Of a stretch of 64,000 bases of DNA, positions 10,270 through 23,662 are shown in pieces. Position 1 is the first letter of the stretch. Every line of letters starts with the position of its first letter. Under the pieces are notes generated by a model. It ran no database searches. It was not told the DNA's origin and worked only from the letters and a program-made list of their open reading frames with translations. The DNA lies in the NCBI GenBank assembly GCA_000733355.1, contig JNVV01000016.1, positions 62,001 through 126,000 of the forward strand, in the 5' to 3' direction. Source of the stretch: Falciphora oryzae (Eukaryota > Ascomycota > Sordariomycetes > Magnaporthales > Magnaporthaceae). The translations under genes and the position numbers were made by a program.

Positions 10270-13200
10270 GTCTGCGCGCCGGACTGCTGCCTACTTGATC
10301 GCTGGGGCGGGAGGGGGGCGGCGCCGGAAATTTTTTGACCCGTGGGATAAAAAAAGAAAAAAAAAAAAAAGAGGGGGAAAAAAGAGAGGGACGAAAATGA
10401 GACCAGACCGGTCGAGATGGCCAGTCTGCCCTCACAATGCAGGGCGTGGGGAGCGAGACTTCGGCGCCGGGCAAGACTTGGGAGCCGTCGATGGACAAGT
10501 CTGGGTCCCGGGCTTGAGAGGAAACGGGGCGCGGAGCGCGGAGGTTGGGAAGGGGCAGCTCGAGGAGCAGAAAAAGGGAGCGGACCGAAGGCAAGTGATG
10601 GATCTGGACCTTGTGGTGGTGGGCGGTCACAGCGATGTGCTCGTCATCCACCAGTATTCGAACGGCCTCGTACTCTGTCTCGCTTTTTTGTGTTTTTGTC
10701 TTCTTCTCTCGTTCCTCTCTGGTCTCTCTTTCCACTCCTAGTCTCTGGCGCAGCCTTTCGGTAGGATTTAGGTGCCCCCTTCCACCGTCGGCATCGGCTG
10801 CAGCTCACTTGTTGCTGTTGTGCTTCTCCCCGGATTATCCCACCTCTTCCCAGTCCGCCAAGCAAGAAAGCCTGTGTGTCTGATCCCTCGGCCTTGTGTT
10901 GTAGTGTGGCACCGTTTCCACTTTTCCGTCCTCCTTTTTTTCCTCGCCCCTCTCGGCGATGCGGTCAAGTCGGCAGGCGAACAAGGCGGCACGGGCAAGG
11001 CGGTAGCAGGTGGTCGTGGCGGGTAGCACGAAGGTTCAGGAAGCGAGGGTCGAGGTGGTCGGGCAATGCAGTGGCTTGCAGGAGCAGATGCAGGCGGCAA
11101 AGGTAATTCGGCGCTGTGGCGGGATCGAAGTCAATTCCGGCATGCGCTTCGGCGGCTCGTAGTCTTCTGGCCGGCGAGGCCCAGGCGGGATGAATGGATG
11201 AACCGAACGCGCGGGCTGGAACCAGAGGGCCGGCCAGAGCTCGTCGAGACGGAGCTTGCCTGGGTCGACGTCGGCCTCTGGGCGGGCGCAGAGCAGCAGG
11301 TAAAGTTGCGTGGGTCGCGCCACGGGCAGGCCCACCAACAGACCAGAGGCTCTATATTTTCTTTTTTTTTCTTTTTTTTTTTTTTTTTTTTTTTTAAACA
11401 GCGTTCGGGAGTGTTGGCGGGAGGGAGGATGGACGGAGTCGGTCTGGAGCAGTCGACAGGCGTCGATTGAAGACGTACTAGGGAAGGCCTTTTTGTTGCC
11501 GGCACGGGATTGGCAGGCGGATATACTTTGGGCAGGCGGGAGAGGCGATGCACCGGCTGGTGGCAGCTTGCGAGTAGGTAGGCAGGAGGTTAGGTTAAAG
11601 GGGGGGGGTGTGGGGGAGGAGGGAAGCACGAGGAGGGGGGAGTGTTGTCGGGCGTGGTGTGCCAGGTATCCAGATGTTTCCGCTGTGGTCTGGCAGGTAC
11701 CTTGGCAGGCGAGGCGGGTTCGGGAGCTGGTCGCGGCGACGAGGGAAAAGCTACTCAGCACACTGTACTGTGGGAGGGCGACGAGGGACGAACGCCAGCT
11801 GGTGGGAGCGGTGCGCTGTACCAGAAATGTGGGAGCCTGAGGGAACTCGATCGTGAGGGCCCAAACGAAGCCAACGGCGAGCGACTCGGCGACTCCAGGT
11901 GGCGGGAGCGAAGGCCAAAAGGCGGCGGCGACAGCTCTAGGAAGAGAGAAAGCTCGAGGCAAGCACAGCAAGCACCGCAACCTGACGCCATTGATTGCTT
12001 GGGATTGGTCAGGTGCTGGTGCTGGTGCTGGTGCAGGCCAGGCAGGAGCAGTTCTGCTCAAGCGGTGCGGTGGAGCTCCTTCTGGTCCTTTGCCTTGGTT
12101 GGCACCTGGCCGAGCTGGCTTGACCGAGTGGGATACAGTGCTGGTTGTGTCAGGACACACGTTGCTCCCTCTTTCCCTCTTCCCATCCCTCCACACAGTC
12201 TGACCCACCCTGCCCCACGCCCTGCCCCGTCGCAACATCCCGAACAGGGTCGTGCACCTCGGGCGGTCAGCCAGCAGCTCCTTCCCTGGTTCGAGGATCC
12301 CACTGAGCCCTTTGTTTCGGTGCTCTGTGCTATGCTGCTACCCACATGGAAAAAGCAGCAGACTGTTGTTTCCGTCGCGTCGGGGAGGGGCCGCAAGCGC
12401 AAATTCCATGGGTGCGCCGGTGGGAAATGCATGGCCGATCAGAATACCATTTCGAGGCTTTGGTGGCGCTGGAGGCTGCGCTAGCCCAAGACTTGGCCAT
12501 ATTGCATCCGTCATATGCATTTGACCGCTGCTGCTGCTGCTGCTCCTCCTCCAGGGCTGGCACTTCTCTGTCCCCTCCGACCCAAGACGGAAACAGCCCG
12601 AGGCCGCGAACGGGGCTCGACAAAGGGGCGAAAAAAACAATCAACAGAGAACAAATGCGCAAGTCAGGCACTTTTTGCCTGGTAACCGGCCCGCAGCTTG
12701 AATAGTGTCGGCTTTCCGGGGCAGCAAACACGACAGGGACAAAGAAAACCTGCTTCCCTCAACCCTCAACTCTCCACAGTGCTGGAAATGTGGCCCCTGC
12801 GGGACGCACCCTGCAACCCACCGAGCCGCCTAGCAAAAAGAGCCTGGCTTCTTCCGGCGTGCCGGTTGCCGATCCTCGCCCAGATCTCCGCGGGCGATCC
12901 CACCCCATTACGCACTGTGGCGTCAGGCCCTGGTCCGGGGACCCTAGTCGCCCCAGCCTGGCGCCTTCGCAATTGGGTCGGAGGGCTGCTGCACCCTGCG
13001 CCCAGCAGCGCCAGCGCTGCACTCTCTGTGCTTTTGTCTTCAATCTTCCACTTCCACCAGACGGTCTCCATCATCCCGTCAGGGAGGGGCCCGCGGGCCT
13101 TCATGTGCCACTCTTGCAGCTTGCATCCATCCCTTCCTTTCGATTGTTTTGCTGCACCGTTTTTTTTTCCATTACAAGAAAAAAGGATCCAAGACGCAGC

Positions 13201-16146
13201 CAACGGTCAAACATCCATCCCACCTTTTGTTACCCACTCTGCACGGTCTCGTGGGGCAAAGGCGACGAAGAAAAAAAAAATTGGGACAAGACAAGCAGAT
13301 GAGCTGACATTTGCGCAAGGCGGACCGTCCGAGGACCAAGGCAGGTTACGTAGCAGCACGAAGCAAGCACATTTTTCTGTTCCATCATTTCTTTACCCCT
13401 TGTGTTTTGCAGAGCTTGGGATTCTGCCCAGAAAGAATACGTCCGTACAAGCTGGAATTCACTTCCAAATCCGAGACAAGTGGCGGGCGACAGAGATGGG
13501 AGAGGGAGAGTCGGACAAGCGAAAAACAGCCCAATCGGGTTAACAATCGAGTGCTGTCCATTCCAACAACTGCCACTCGAGCAACCGAGGAGCTGAGATA
13601 GCCTTGCGTGCCTCGCTCGCTCGCAAACCCGCCCTACCAAGACGGGGCCTCTGCGAGGTCCACCAGGACAGGACCTCTGCAAGGTACATACAACAAGTAC
13701 CATGATGCGTAGCCCAATGTACAGTGCCGACGCCACCGCGTCCATGTGCCCCCTCGTTGCAACATCATCTCAACTCCCCAACGGCCAAACCCAACCTAGA
13801 CAGCATCGGACGGCTCTCTGGGGAAAGTTAATCGTTTTCCCCGTTACACGGCATCCCGGCAGTCATGAAGCATCAAGAAAAAGTCTCTCGTCCATCTCGC
13901 ATCAAGGAAGGGAACAGCTGCCGCCAAACACCAGAACCCATCCCGACCAGCGCGCCAGCCACTCCCCTTCCTCAGGAGCAGTTTGTCTGTCTCTCGTTTT
14001 TGCTGGGCACACCATACCCAAATAAATGCCCACCTGGTCTATGTACTGTGGGTGGTGGTGTTCTGTGGCTCATCTACCCAGCTCGCTTGCGGCCAACTCG
14101 TTCGTAGACGGGAGCTAGCAGCGGGCTGGGGAACACCCACCACCACACCATCATCATCACCCCTCTGCTCGGATCCGGCAAACTGGTCGGCATCAAGAGC
14201 CGCACGCCCTCCGTCTCCTCCCTCCCGCACCCACCCTCATGTTCTCACAAACCAGAACGAAAGTGTCTCAGCCTAGCAAATTCCGCTCCACGGTCCTTTT
14301 GTATCCAAAGCGAGCGAAAGAAGGGGTCCAGGCGTCGCCAATCTACAGGCGACTTTGCCCAGCCCTAGATGTTCTGCATGTCGTTTCTGTATCCGCATTT
14401 CCATCTGCACGTTTGTTGTGTCTGCATTCCGCGTATCCCGCGTCTTATACCCGCGTCGTTGCGTCCCCCGACACCCGGGGACCGGCAGTTGGACCACCGG
14501 CAACAAGGTCCGAGAGCCCTACGCGTTGTCACGATCAAACACTTGCCCGGACGTGTGTATGGCGGGGAGAGCAAAACGGCATTGGGGTCACACAGACAAC
14601 GAACAAAAAAAAAAAAAAAAAAAACAAGGGTTCAAGACCCTGCTCCGTGCTCCTGGTCCTCCTCCCGCGGATCAAAATCGATCGCGGCCCAGACCCTGGA
14701 TTCTTGGCGGAGAGTCCCGGGGCGGCCACGAGGGAGCCCCGAGGCACGGATCACAACAAGGCATGGGCTATGTTCCATGTCTTGCCACTATCGATGGATC
14801 GGGTAAATCGTAACCGGTCTATCCTCAGAGCTCTTCAACGAAAAAAGCGTGGTTGGCAGGCCTTGCCGGCTTGGCCTCGCGTGGGCAGAAGGGATACCTT
14901 TGTCATTGCCATGCTCTTCTGTCCATGCCCCAGTTTAGCGAGGTTCTAGATAGCCCCTATCCCAACCCATCAAACAAACCACCACACCACAAATTTCACC
15001 CATTGCGGCCGAAAGCTTTTTTGCGCCAAATGCCACGCTACCTCCACGGTGCCAACGGGAGTCCGTTCGCCACCCCCCGAGCATCAGTTCGGGGTTCAAG
15101 ACATGCTCGGGGAGGAGCAGCGGGGAATGTCCAAGAATGGAGAATCGACCCCCCGCTTGCGGGCAGTGGTCTAGAACCGGGCATCGACCCGCGAGTATTG
15201 CTCAGAGACAACGATTCCAACTTCCAGCCCCAACGAGGAAAGCAGGGCGCACCAGGTTGCCTGTATTGGATAGATTTACCGCATCGAGTCAAGAGGCTGG
15301 GGCCGGGGAGTTGGGGTCGGCAACAATCCTCCATGGCTTGGGATGATGGGTTGAAGGTAGCTACTCGGGCTGGTTTCCGGTTCTGGATTACGGTGCTGTC
15401 TTGGAATGGATTTGTAAAGTTCACGATTGCAGGATGGGAAAATCGAACAATCTCGATTTCTGCTGCAGAACCAGAACCGACATTGTTGGTTTGCGCCGAT
15501 GAACGGACGCCTCGGCCCCGAAGCAAAGCATCCATCCCCATTTGGTACATGCCATTGAGTGCCGTTCGGGTGCCAGCGACCGAAATAGGAACAGATCCTC
15601 GTCACTGATACAAATACGTGGTGGGCTGAGGGGGAACATCTGCAAGCTGGCACCTCAACGGCACTTTAGGGGATGGCCAAAGGGGAGATGGAGGACGCGA
15701 TAGCCAACAACACCGTGGACCATACATTCTGCACCCTGGCCCACGTCTCCCGGTAGACGCACATCATTGGCCAATTTCCCAAAGCGGTATCCTGCGGCGA
15801 TATTTCCGCACTGTATGGAAGCCTGGTTCGAAGATGGTGGTACGGTATTCCAGAATAAATCGAGTTGGTATTAACCCTCAAAGCAAGAAAATAACAGGAA
15901 AATAAACCCATTGAAAAAACGCCGTGCTCGATGCCACATACCGCCGCACATACGCACCACCGCCTGAAGAGGGGTAAACACGCACTTTCCCCCGAATCCT
16001 AACCAAACATGACCGCGCATTCTAATGCAGACAATGAGAGAAAAAAAAAAAGGAAAACAAGAAAGCCCGAGATGCTACTATAACTTTTCTATTATGCTCT
16101 TGCTTGCTGCTTCCTTCGACCATGCTCTGCTCTCAATCAACGCCCT
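10270..16146. other. 5.9-kb gene-free region upstream of SKN7
   Basis: No recognisable protein in either strand. Open frames of up to 400 codons here are Arg/Pro/Ser-rich, cross homopolymers and match no family I know. Homopolymers occur at 11372-11395 (24 T) and 14605-14624 (20 A), plus many CT-rich tracts. It probably contains a large SKN7 promoter and leader, and the 3' flank of POM152 near 15900-16146. Non-coding transcripts cannot be excluded. tRNA-like fragments near 15090-15215 are degenerate. Confidence 0.55.
11372..11395. repeat. Poly-T run
   Basis: Twenty-four T in the region upstream of SKN7, preceded by a C-interrupted T run from 11362. Confidence 0.9.
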
Positions 16147-19100
16147 TCAAAACTGCATGAGCTTCTTGGCTGACCCGTCTTTGGACGACCCGAGCTGCTG
16201 CGTAGAAAAGGAGCAGTACCGGTCCTTGATGGCCACCACCTCGTACGTGCCCTCCTGGCTGGCCCGCACCACCTTGCTGTGCTCGTGGCTGACGTCGTGC
16301 CTCGTCTCGAGAATCTGCGGCCTCTGGCCCCTCTTCTCGTTTGTGCTGCGCGTGTACGTGAACTCGAACGGCGGCGTGCCGCCAAACTCGAACAAGATGT
16401 CCACCTCGCCGCCCTCGTGGATGTCCACCCGTACGTTGCGGCCGCGGCTGATGCGCACGCTCGGCATCGGGTGCACCCGCTTTACCAGGTCCACCGCCGC
16501 CCGGCACTCGCTCGCCTTGTCGCTGACACCCGTGATGGCGAACTCGCCGGGGGAGTCCGCCACACGCCGGAAGCTCGTCGTCTTGGACAGCGCCGCCCGC
16601 TTCTGGCCCTCGAACGTGTACTCGACGTTGAAGGGCGGCGTCCCGCTGAGAGTGTATGCAATGCGCTCGCCCACGCAGTAGTCCGTCCGCGTCTCGAGCG
16701 GGTACACGGCCGGCGCGTCGTACAGCTGCACGTTCACCACCGAGTTGGCGTTGGCGTTGGCGCCGGCCCCCGCAGGGTCCATGCGCGACTGGCAGCCCCG
16801 CGCGTCGCGCACCTCGCGGATCCGCACCTGCTGCGAGCCGAGCCGGAGCAGCTCCCGTGGGATCTGCACCCCGAACGACTTGGTGTGGATCGACGTGACG
16901 TGGTGCACCTGCGGCACAACCCCGCTGTGATGCTTGATCTCGAGCTCCAGGAAGAATGGCGGCACGCCCGTGAGCGTCACCGGGATCTTCTCCTCGTAGT
17001 CCTGCTCCGACATGCAGAACTTGAATGTCTGCCCGGGCTTATCGAACGTCGCCGTGGGCTTGGCGTTGACCCTCTGCTCCAGGACGACAGGCGTGAACTG
17101 CTTCTTATCCAGATCGTAGAGGCTGTCGGCCAGAGACGAGAAGGTGTAGGTGTAAAGACCAGGCTTGCTCGTGTCCAGCGAGACGGCTGCCTTGCTCAGC
17201 GCAGCATCAAACTCCTTCCGAATCTTGGACGCGGACCCAGTCGGAGGCTTGTGGTGAACCTCGTACTTAACATGGTAGGGCGGCGCGCCTGTAGGGTAAC
17301 AAGATGTTAGCACGCGGTCAGATAGCGTAGGCGATTGTGCATAGTGACGTAAAACATACCTTTGAGGCTGATCTCGAAGCCGTCAATGTCTCCCTCGCAC
17401 ACATCCTTCTTGACCAGCTTGTCGCCGGCAGGGCTGATGCTCTCAGCCTCGACCAAGCCGAGCTCGGGTCGGGGAAGCCAGTCAACCTCGAAGGTAGACG
17501 CGCTGGGATCGATGGTGCCCTGGCACTGGTTGTCGGTGACCTCGAGCAGCTCGTACATGCCAGGCTCCCGTACCGTCAAGAAGCCGTTGCCGCTCTGGAC
17601 GGTGCTCGTGGCGGGAGTCGAGCCGGCCAAGTCGCGGTTCTTGTATGTCACCGTCCAGGGGCCCACACCGGCGAGACGCAGCGGAAGCTTGTGCCTGGCG
17701 TCCGGCTTCTCGATGTTGAGAGCCTTGCGGCGGCCTTCGACCACGCCGAAGGCGGCGCGCGGGCGCTGGCGTCGGACCGAGATCTTGGCCTCGTCTTGCA
17801 GAGAGGTCCGACAGCCACGTTTGTCCTGGACACCCGTGAGGGCCACAGTGTATTCTCCGCCCTGGGACAAGGCGGGCGTCTTCACCGTGTACTTGCTGGA
17901 GTGGATTTCGGTCACCTTGTACGGGGTCCGGCGGCCGTCGTGGACGATCTCGTACTCGAGGGTGAAGGGAGCGTCGCCGTTGAAAAGGCTGACTTCAATC
18001 TCGACCTGGTCTTCCAAGCATGCGTTGATCGTCCCGTCGCGCTGGGCGATGGAGGCCTGGGCGGCGGGCTTCACGCTCTGCTCCAGCGTCATACCCGGAC
18101 CGGCCAGTGGCTGGTTCTTATACAGCTTGTCGTCGATGGAGAGGAAGGTGTACTTGTGTGTGCCGGCCTGGCGCGGGATCAGTCTCATCTGGTACCGGAG
18201 ACCCGGGATGCGCACGCTCTCGCGGCGCTTGACGCCGTTGGTCACGACCTCGTAGCGGACCATGAATGGTGGCGTGCCCACGACGTCGAGGTCCACCTCT
18301 AGACCGACCGAGTTGCCGGCGCAGGTGTCGGGAATCTCCTGCGACCGGATGGTGAGATCGGGCTCGAGCGGGTTCAGCACGAGACACGTCGACGGCTCCC
18401 GGACCTCGCCCTCGCAGGTGCCTGCACTGACGCTCTTCAGGGTGTAGAGGCCGGGGGCAACGACGACAGGGAGGTCACCAGCCCGCTTGCCAGTGTGCGA
18501 CCCGGGGACGACAACGTCACCGGGATCGCCGTTCTTGGTGAGAGTGTCGATCGGCGAGAACTCCCAGGTCAGAGTGTGCGGACGGTCGTCCTCCTGCTGC
18601 GGCTGGCCCTCGTAGACGACGGGCAGCTGAACCTTTTCGCCGCGAGCCACTTTGAGCGGGTTCCGGATGTCGCACTGGGTGAGGTGCACTTTGGGCCTCT
18701 CCTTGACCGAGAAGCTCTGCACGAGCGTCTTGCCCTTGGGGCGGAGCTCCGGGTCGTCCGTCGGCGAAGCATACTTAACGACGTTGCCGAAGGCATCATG
18801 CACCTCGTCGACCGAGTACCTCCATTCGCCGGCGGCCCACAGCGACTCGTTGAGGCTGACGGTGACGCGCTGCGACCTCGCCCAGGTGACGTCCTCGTCG
18901 CCGGGGGCCAAAAGGCTGGACGAGGGCGAGGTGGTGCCCGTCAGCGGGGACGCGAAGCCGTCGGGCTGGAGGCTCTGGAAGTGGAAGCTGTGGTCCTTGC
19001 CGTTGATGGTGCGGCTGTAAACGATCTTGAGAGGCGGGGTGCCGTCGACGTTGAGGGCGAGGTCGGACAGGTCGTTAAGGCATCGGTCCGGCGACGGCGA

Positions 19101-20153
19101 CGGGCCGATGGCGACTGAGGGGCAGGGCACGACAAAGGTGTGGGGGCTCTTGCGCTGCACCTCCAGCTTGTACTCGTCCAGCACGCGACGGAGCTTGTAG
19201 GCGCCCGTCTTCTTGACGGGGAACTCGAACGTGACGGCGCTAGCGTCGCCCTCGGGGGACAGCTTCTTGGCCTGCTTCTCAATGGTGCGGAGCTGGGACC
19301 GCGAGAGCTTCAGGACCTCCTCCTCGGCGCTGCCCAGAGCCAAATCCACCCGCACCAGCTCGACCTCGTGGGGGATGGTGGCGTTGAACTGGATGGGAAT
19401 CAGGGCGGTGGCCCTGTCGCCGCCAATGCAGAAGGGAGTGCCCTCGGGGTTCAGGAGCGCGGATCCCTCGGGAAGGATGTTGATAATCTGCCTACCCTGG
19501 ATGAGGGACGAGTTGTGCAGGATGCTCGCCGACTTGACGTATTGGTCCGAGATGGAGAGCTCCTTGTCGAAAAAGGCCTTGGCAAATCCGAGGAGCCAGG
19601 TGAGTGCCGGGACCTGGTATGTTTGACTCGAATTGTTAGCACATCACACCACAGAAGCATTCACACCGATCACAGAGCCCCGGCGGCGGGTACAGACCGG
19701 GATATCAAACATGAGCATCCAGTCTAGGACGGCATGGATAAAGAAGAGCACGATAACGACGGGCTGGGACAGCTCCAGCCATGGGATCCTCAGCTCGGGC
19801 AGGCCGAACAGGACGCAGAGATCGATGGCGATCCACTTGAGGAAGAGCCAGAAGGACTCGGCGTTGTCGTCGACTACGCGCAGCCAGTCGTACAACTTCC
19901 ATGCCCACAGGAGCGCGTAGACGCCGCAGGCGTAGTAGCGCTGTGTCGGAGCATCGAGGATGGTGAGGGGTATTAGGGGCTCGCTCCCCGTCGGCTCGGG
20001 GCTGCTCTGGGGTGCCAGGGGTAGGCTTCGACGTGCCGGCTTGGGCTCGGCCGTTGGGGAGGGCGAGGCTCCATGCCTGCTTCGTGAGGCATACTGGGAG
20101 GCGGCCGGTGTTTGGGGGAAGCCCCCTCTTGTTATTCGCGGGGTTTCGCTCAT
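16147..20153 (-). CDS. POM152: Nuclear pore membrane glycoprotein POM152
   Basis: Integral pore-membrane nucleoporin that forms a luminal ring around the nuclear pore. Three exons: 20153-19698, 19613-17360, 17288-16147, with introns of 84 and 71 bp. They give 1283 residues; yeast Pom152 is 1337. The N-terminal about 55 residues are Ser/Pro-rich. Three hydrophobic segments follow in exon 1 (near [31 protein letters not shown] and [18 protein letters not shown]). The rest is luminal: tandem Ig-like repeats, each marked by a G-x-PP-F/Y core, of which I count eight (GTPPL, GTPPF, GDAPF, GVGPW, GAPPY, GVPPF, GTPPF, GTPPF). An in-frame ATG 27 bases upstream (20180) is a possible alternative start. 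The second was preferred because it begins [11 protein letters not shown] without a charged lead. It is transcribed away from the UCH37-like gene. Confidence 0.92.
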
Positions 20154-21564
20154 CGCATCGTCTGTGTGGCTCGCACGCACCGAGGAGGCGTGGAAGCAGG
20201 TCGAGGAAGAGGAGAAGGGCCTGCAGCCTCAGAAGACGGTGGGCTCGGAGCGGAGGGAGCTGTCTCTCTCGTGAAGGTAGCAGCAAGTCGGGGCGGAGGA
20301 GAAAGAGAGAAAGGACAGATATCCGCCTGGAATATGGAAGAGCGACTGCTGCTGGTGCCGCCGCCTCACTTCGGTCGCCTGGATGGTCGTGTGGTTTCCT
20401 CCACAGACAGACGGGACTTGCTACCGCTTCTAGCAGTGCACCTTGAAATTTGGAAGCTCGCCGTCCGTCACGTCTGCAAAATCCAGGAGCGCGTTTCTTT
20501 GCTCGGGTGGAGACAACAAGGGCCGACTTGCAGCGCAGCGGACCCTATTGGATGGAGCCCAACGGTTGGCCCCACCAAAGCACACCCCACAATTTGCAGG
20601 CAGGCAGGGACGCACCATTGAACGCATCCATGATGAAGGATGGGGATGGGAGCCCATGTTATATTGTGTGTATATGGAGGCCATCACAGCCGCCGACTAC
20701 GCGCCTCGCTCTCTCGCCCGGCCACAGCAGAGACGCCTGTCTGCTCGCCTGTTTATCAGTAGCAGGCAGACAGTCATACTCCAAGAAACCCACGCGTGAT
20801 TTCTGGATCGAACGAGGTGCGTAGGTGGGCTGGCCGGTCCGCTGGCATGCTGCCGCCGTCACCCTTGCATCGCTGCTCGTTTGTCCTTGTATCCCGTGCG
20901 CTGGTTTCTTTGATGCTCTGAAGTTTGTGCTGCTTGAGAGAGGGCCCAAGCCCCCGCGCAGGCTAACCGCCCTCCATGTAGAAATAGGTCAATATGGAGA
21001 TCCGAAAACGGCGGTGATCCAAGACAGACATACTTTTTTATGGTCAACCTGCACCTCGGCCGCCTCTACAAAATTGTATTGCATGTTTTCTATCTCCAGG
21101 ATCCAGCCGCAAGCACATTCAGATATCCAGATGCCACGCATCATGGCCAGTCATCATTTAGCAGGTAAACTTAACCGTCATCGCACACTGGCGACAGATC
21201 TGGGGACTCTGTGGCCGTTGTAGCGCCCTGGAACTACCACAATAGGCCTCTTGTTGCCGTCGTCGCCGCAACCGGTGATTTTCTATCCTTCCGGCCATTG
21301 CCGTCGTCGCTCTGATCGCAGCCTTCTTTGTCGACAAGGGAGCTCTGCTAAGAAAAGGGCGAAGGTTGCGAGTCTGCAACTCCCACCTTTTCTTGTCTTG
21401 TCTAAAACCTGTCGTGAACCATCACTGGCAACCCACCAAGCCGTCCCCAACTTACTCCTGGGTTTCTCACTTCTACAGGCACTCCTGAAATTGGCGCCTC
21501 TGTACAACCCATAGAAGATATTGCTTCAGCACCCAACAGGTCATCAACACCAGAGGTCGTCGCC
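20154..21564. other. Divergent intergenic region POM152 / UCH37-like
   Basis: 1.4 kb between two divergent starts, holding both promoters. No gene or strong motif recognised. Sequence close to 21565 (AACACCAGAGGTCGTCGCC) gives a good start context for the plus-strand gene. Confidence 0.6.
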
Positions 21565-23662
21565 ATGGCTGCCGGTGCCGACGACACCTCGAGCCCTACA
21601 CGGCGCTCGACGCGTGCGAGGAAGCCCGTGGCGCGTTTCGGTCAGGAGGCCGGTGCCGGCGCCACCAAGGAGGCGTCTCCTCCGGCGAAGCGGCAGCGCA
21701 TGAAGGCTTCTCCTGCCGCGCCAGGGACCCCGACCAAAGGGGCTCCCCCCTCGCCCAAGGCCAAGGAGGCTTCTGCTGGGGCGAAGGCTAAAGAGGTCGC
21801 CGTCGATGACGACGGAGATGCTACTGCTGCCGCCGACGACCAGGACGCCGATGAAGATGACGACAATCTCCACGCGGTCCTCAGTCTCGGCCCTGATGAG
21901 GTTGAAGAGTACGAGGGCTGGACCGAGCTTGAGTCGGACCCGGTGAGTTCCAGTCCTTGAGATGGTAGACCTTTAACAAACAGCGTGCCGCACTGCGCGC
22001 CATTTCTTCATCCTCTCTTCTTCCATTTGGCTGACGATTTTGCAAACAAGGCACTGTTCAACTATATCCTCCACAAGCTAGGGGTTTCTGGCGTCCGCTG
22101 CGAAGAGGTCCTGGTCATTGCCGAGGACGAGGTGATGCTGCTCAAGTAAGCCATGCCTGTGCCCCTAGGGAGACGGTGGGCGGATCTGTCCCTTTCGGCG
22201 ACTAACCGTAGGATCCCAGACAGCCCATTCACGGCTTCATTTTCCTCTACGAATGCGATGATGCCCCTGAGGCCGACGAGACCGTCGACCCTCCCGAGGG
22301 GATGTGGTTTGCGCGACAGGTGAGTGCTATGGCCTTCGGATGGTTTTTGATCTCGGAACCTAATACAACCCGCACGGCCAGACCATCGCCAATGCCTGTG
22401 CCTCTGTTGCGCTGTTCAACATCCTCATGAACGCGGAGGACATCACTCTGGGCGACGAAATGCAAAGATTCAAGGACGAGACAGCAGACCTGATCCCTCC
22501 TCACAAGGGGACTGCCCTGGCGCAGAATCGCTTCATCCGCAAAATCCACGACTCCTTTGCTCGGTAAGTGAAGAATTTGGAGCCATGTAGTTCCAAGGCC
22601 CTGTGGGGTTGATAGAGAGGTGCTGATTCTTTGGCTGTTCTCTCTTGAAGTCGCCTGGACCTACTGGACGAAGACCTATGTCTCTTGAACCAGTACGACG
22701 AGTATCAGAAGCAAAAGAAGAAGAGGAAGGGCGCGGCCAAGCCCAAGGCCAAGCAAAGCAAGAAGCGCAAGAGAAAGGCGGCCATCGACCCCAACTCGGC
22801 CAAGCACTATGTCGCCTACATCCACCAGGGTGGAAAGATCTGGGAGCTCGACGGTCTCGAGGAAGGGGCCATCGATTTGGGTAAGGCAATACTGTCGCTA
22901 TCACCGTCACTAATCACCCCCACATCAAGGTTCTCGGTCTCATCTTTCTAACTTTGGTATCACCGCAAACAAACAGGTCCTGCCGGGGACAACTGGATCA
23001 GCGCAGTCATCCCCTTCATTCAGCAAAAGGTAAACGCGCTGGGCGACCAGGCCAACCTGATCGCGCTCTGCCACAACCGGCGGGGTGAGCTGAAGCAGCA
23101 GCTGGCGGCCAACGTGGCGTGGCTCGTGGCGCTCCAGAACATCGTCGCCGAGCACCCGGAGTGGGACGTCCGGGAGCTCGAGAAGCTGGGCTGGCCGGCC
23201 GACCCGGCGACGGATGGGTACGCCGCGGCGCTGGCCGACATGGGCCTGACCGCCGAGGATATCATTGTGGCCTCGGAGGCAGAGAGGGCTGCTGAAGAGG
23301 GAAAGGGAGAGGGTGAAGCTGCCGAGGGAGAGGGAGAGGATGAAGCTGCCGAGGGAGAAGGCGAGGCGGCGAACGGTGAGGAGGACAAAGGAGCAGCAGA
23401 AGAGGTGGTGCCGGAGATGATTGAGGAGGAAGCCACCGACGCCGCCTCCCGCCTGGTGAAGGCGCACCTGCAGCTCCGGGCCCACTACGACGAGGAGGTG
23501 GCGCTGGTGCGGGACGACGAGGACACAGCCGGGGGGAGGCAGACGGACCTCACGCCCATGGTGCACACGTGGGTGGAGCTCATGTGTGAGGCCGACATTA
23601 TCGACTCGGCGGCCGAGGCGCTTGCGGCTGGGGCGGCGGGAGCGAAGGGGGTGAAGAAATGA
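21565..23662 (+). CDS. Ubiquitin C-terminal hydrolase, UCH37/BAP1 type (peptidase C12)
   Basis: Cysteine protease that removes ubiquitin. Six exons: 21565-21942, 22051-22145, 22220-22319, 22382-22563, 22651-22880, 22977-23662; 556 residues. The UCH domain starts at WTELESDPALFNYIL (about 119). The catalytic triad is visible: Cys197 in TIANACASVALFNIL, His304 in AKHYVAYIHQGG and Asp319 in WELDGLEEGAIDLG. A Lys/Arg-rich insert (about 272-294) lies before the His. The C-terminal extension has a UCH37-like tail (ULD) with RAHYDEE and GGRQTDLTPMVHTWVELM. It is interrupted by an acidic GEGE/AAEGE repeat (23297-23385). Residues 1-110 are a basic, Ala/Pro-rich, probably disordered lead that UCH37 lacks. 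UCH37 binds the proteasome through Rpn13, and the next gene is RPN12. A BAP1/Calypso-like chromatin role is the alternative. Confidence 0.85.
23297..23385 (+). repeat. Acidic repeat inside the UCH37-like gene
   Basis: Imperfect direct repeats of about 36 bases coding GEGE and AAEGEGE units, inserted between the catalytic part and the ULD helices. Confidence 0.7.

Noticed and set aside
11036..12238. 400-codon open frame on the minus strand upstream of SKN7
   Set aside because: It crosses a 24-base homopolymer, is Pro/Ser/Ala-rich, has no domain and no intron or start context. High GC makes long chance frames common here.
12698..13543. 281-codon open frame on the plus strand
   Set aside because: Composition is that of translated CT-rich non-coding sequence; no family resemblance.
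14625..14645. GGGTTCAAGACCC resembling a T-arm
   Set aside because: Preceded by a poly-A run with no D-arm or anticodon arm; chance.
15090..15215. tRNA-like pieces (GGTCGATGCC, CAGTGGTCTAG)
   Set aside because: B-box-like words lack one T and no full cloverleaf with acceptor stem can be folded by eye. At most a tRNA-derived relic; tRNAscan would decide.
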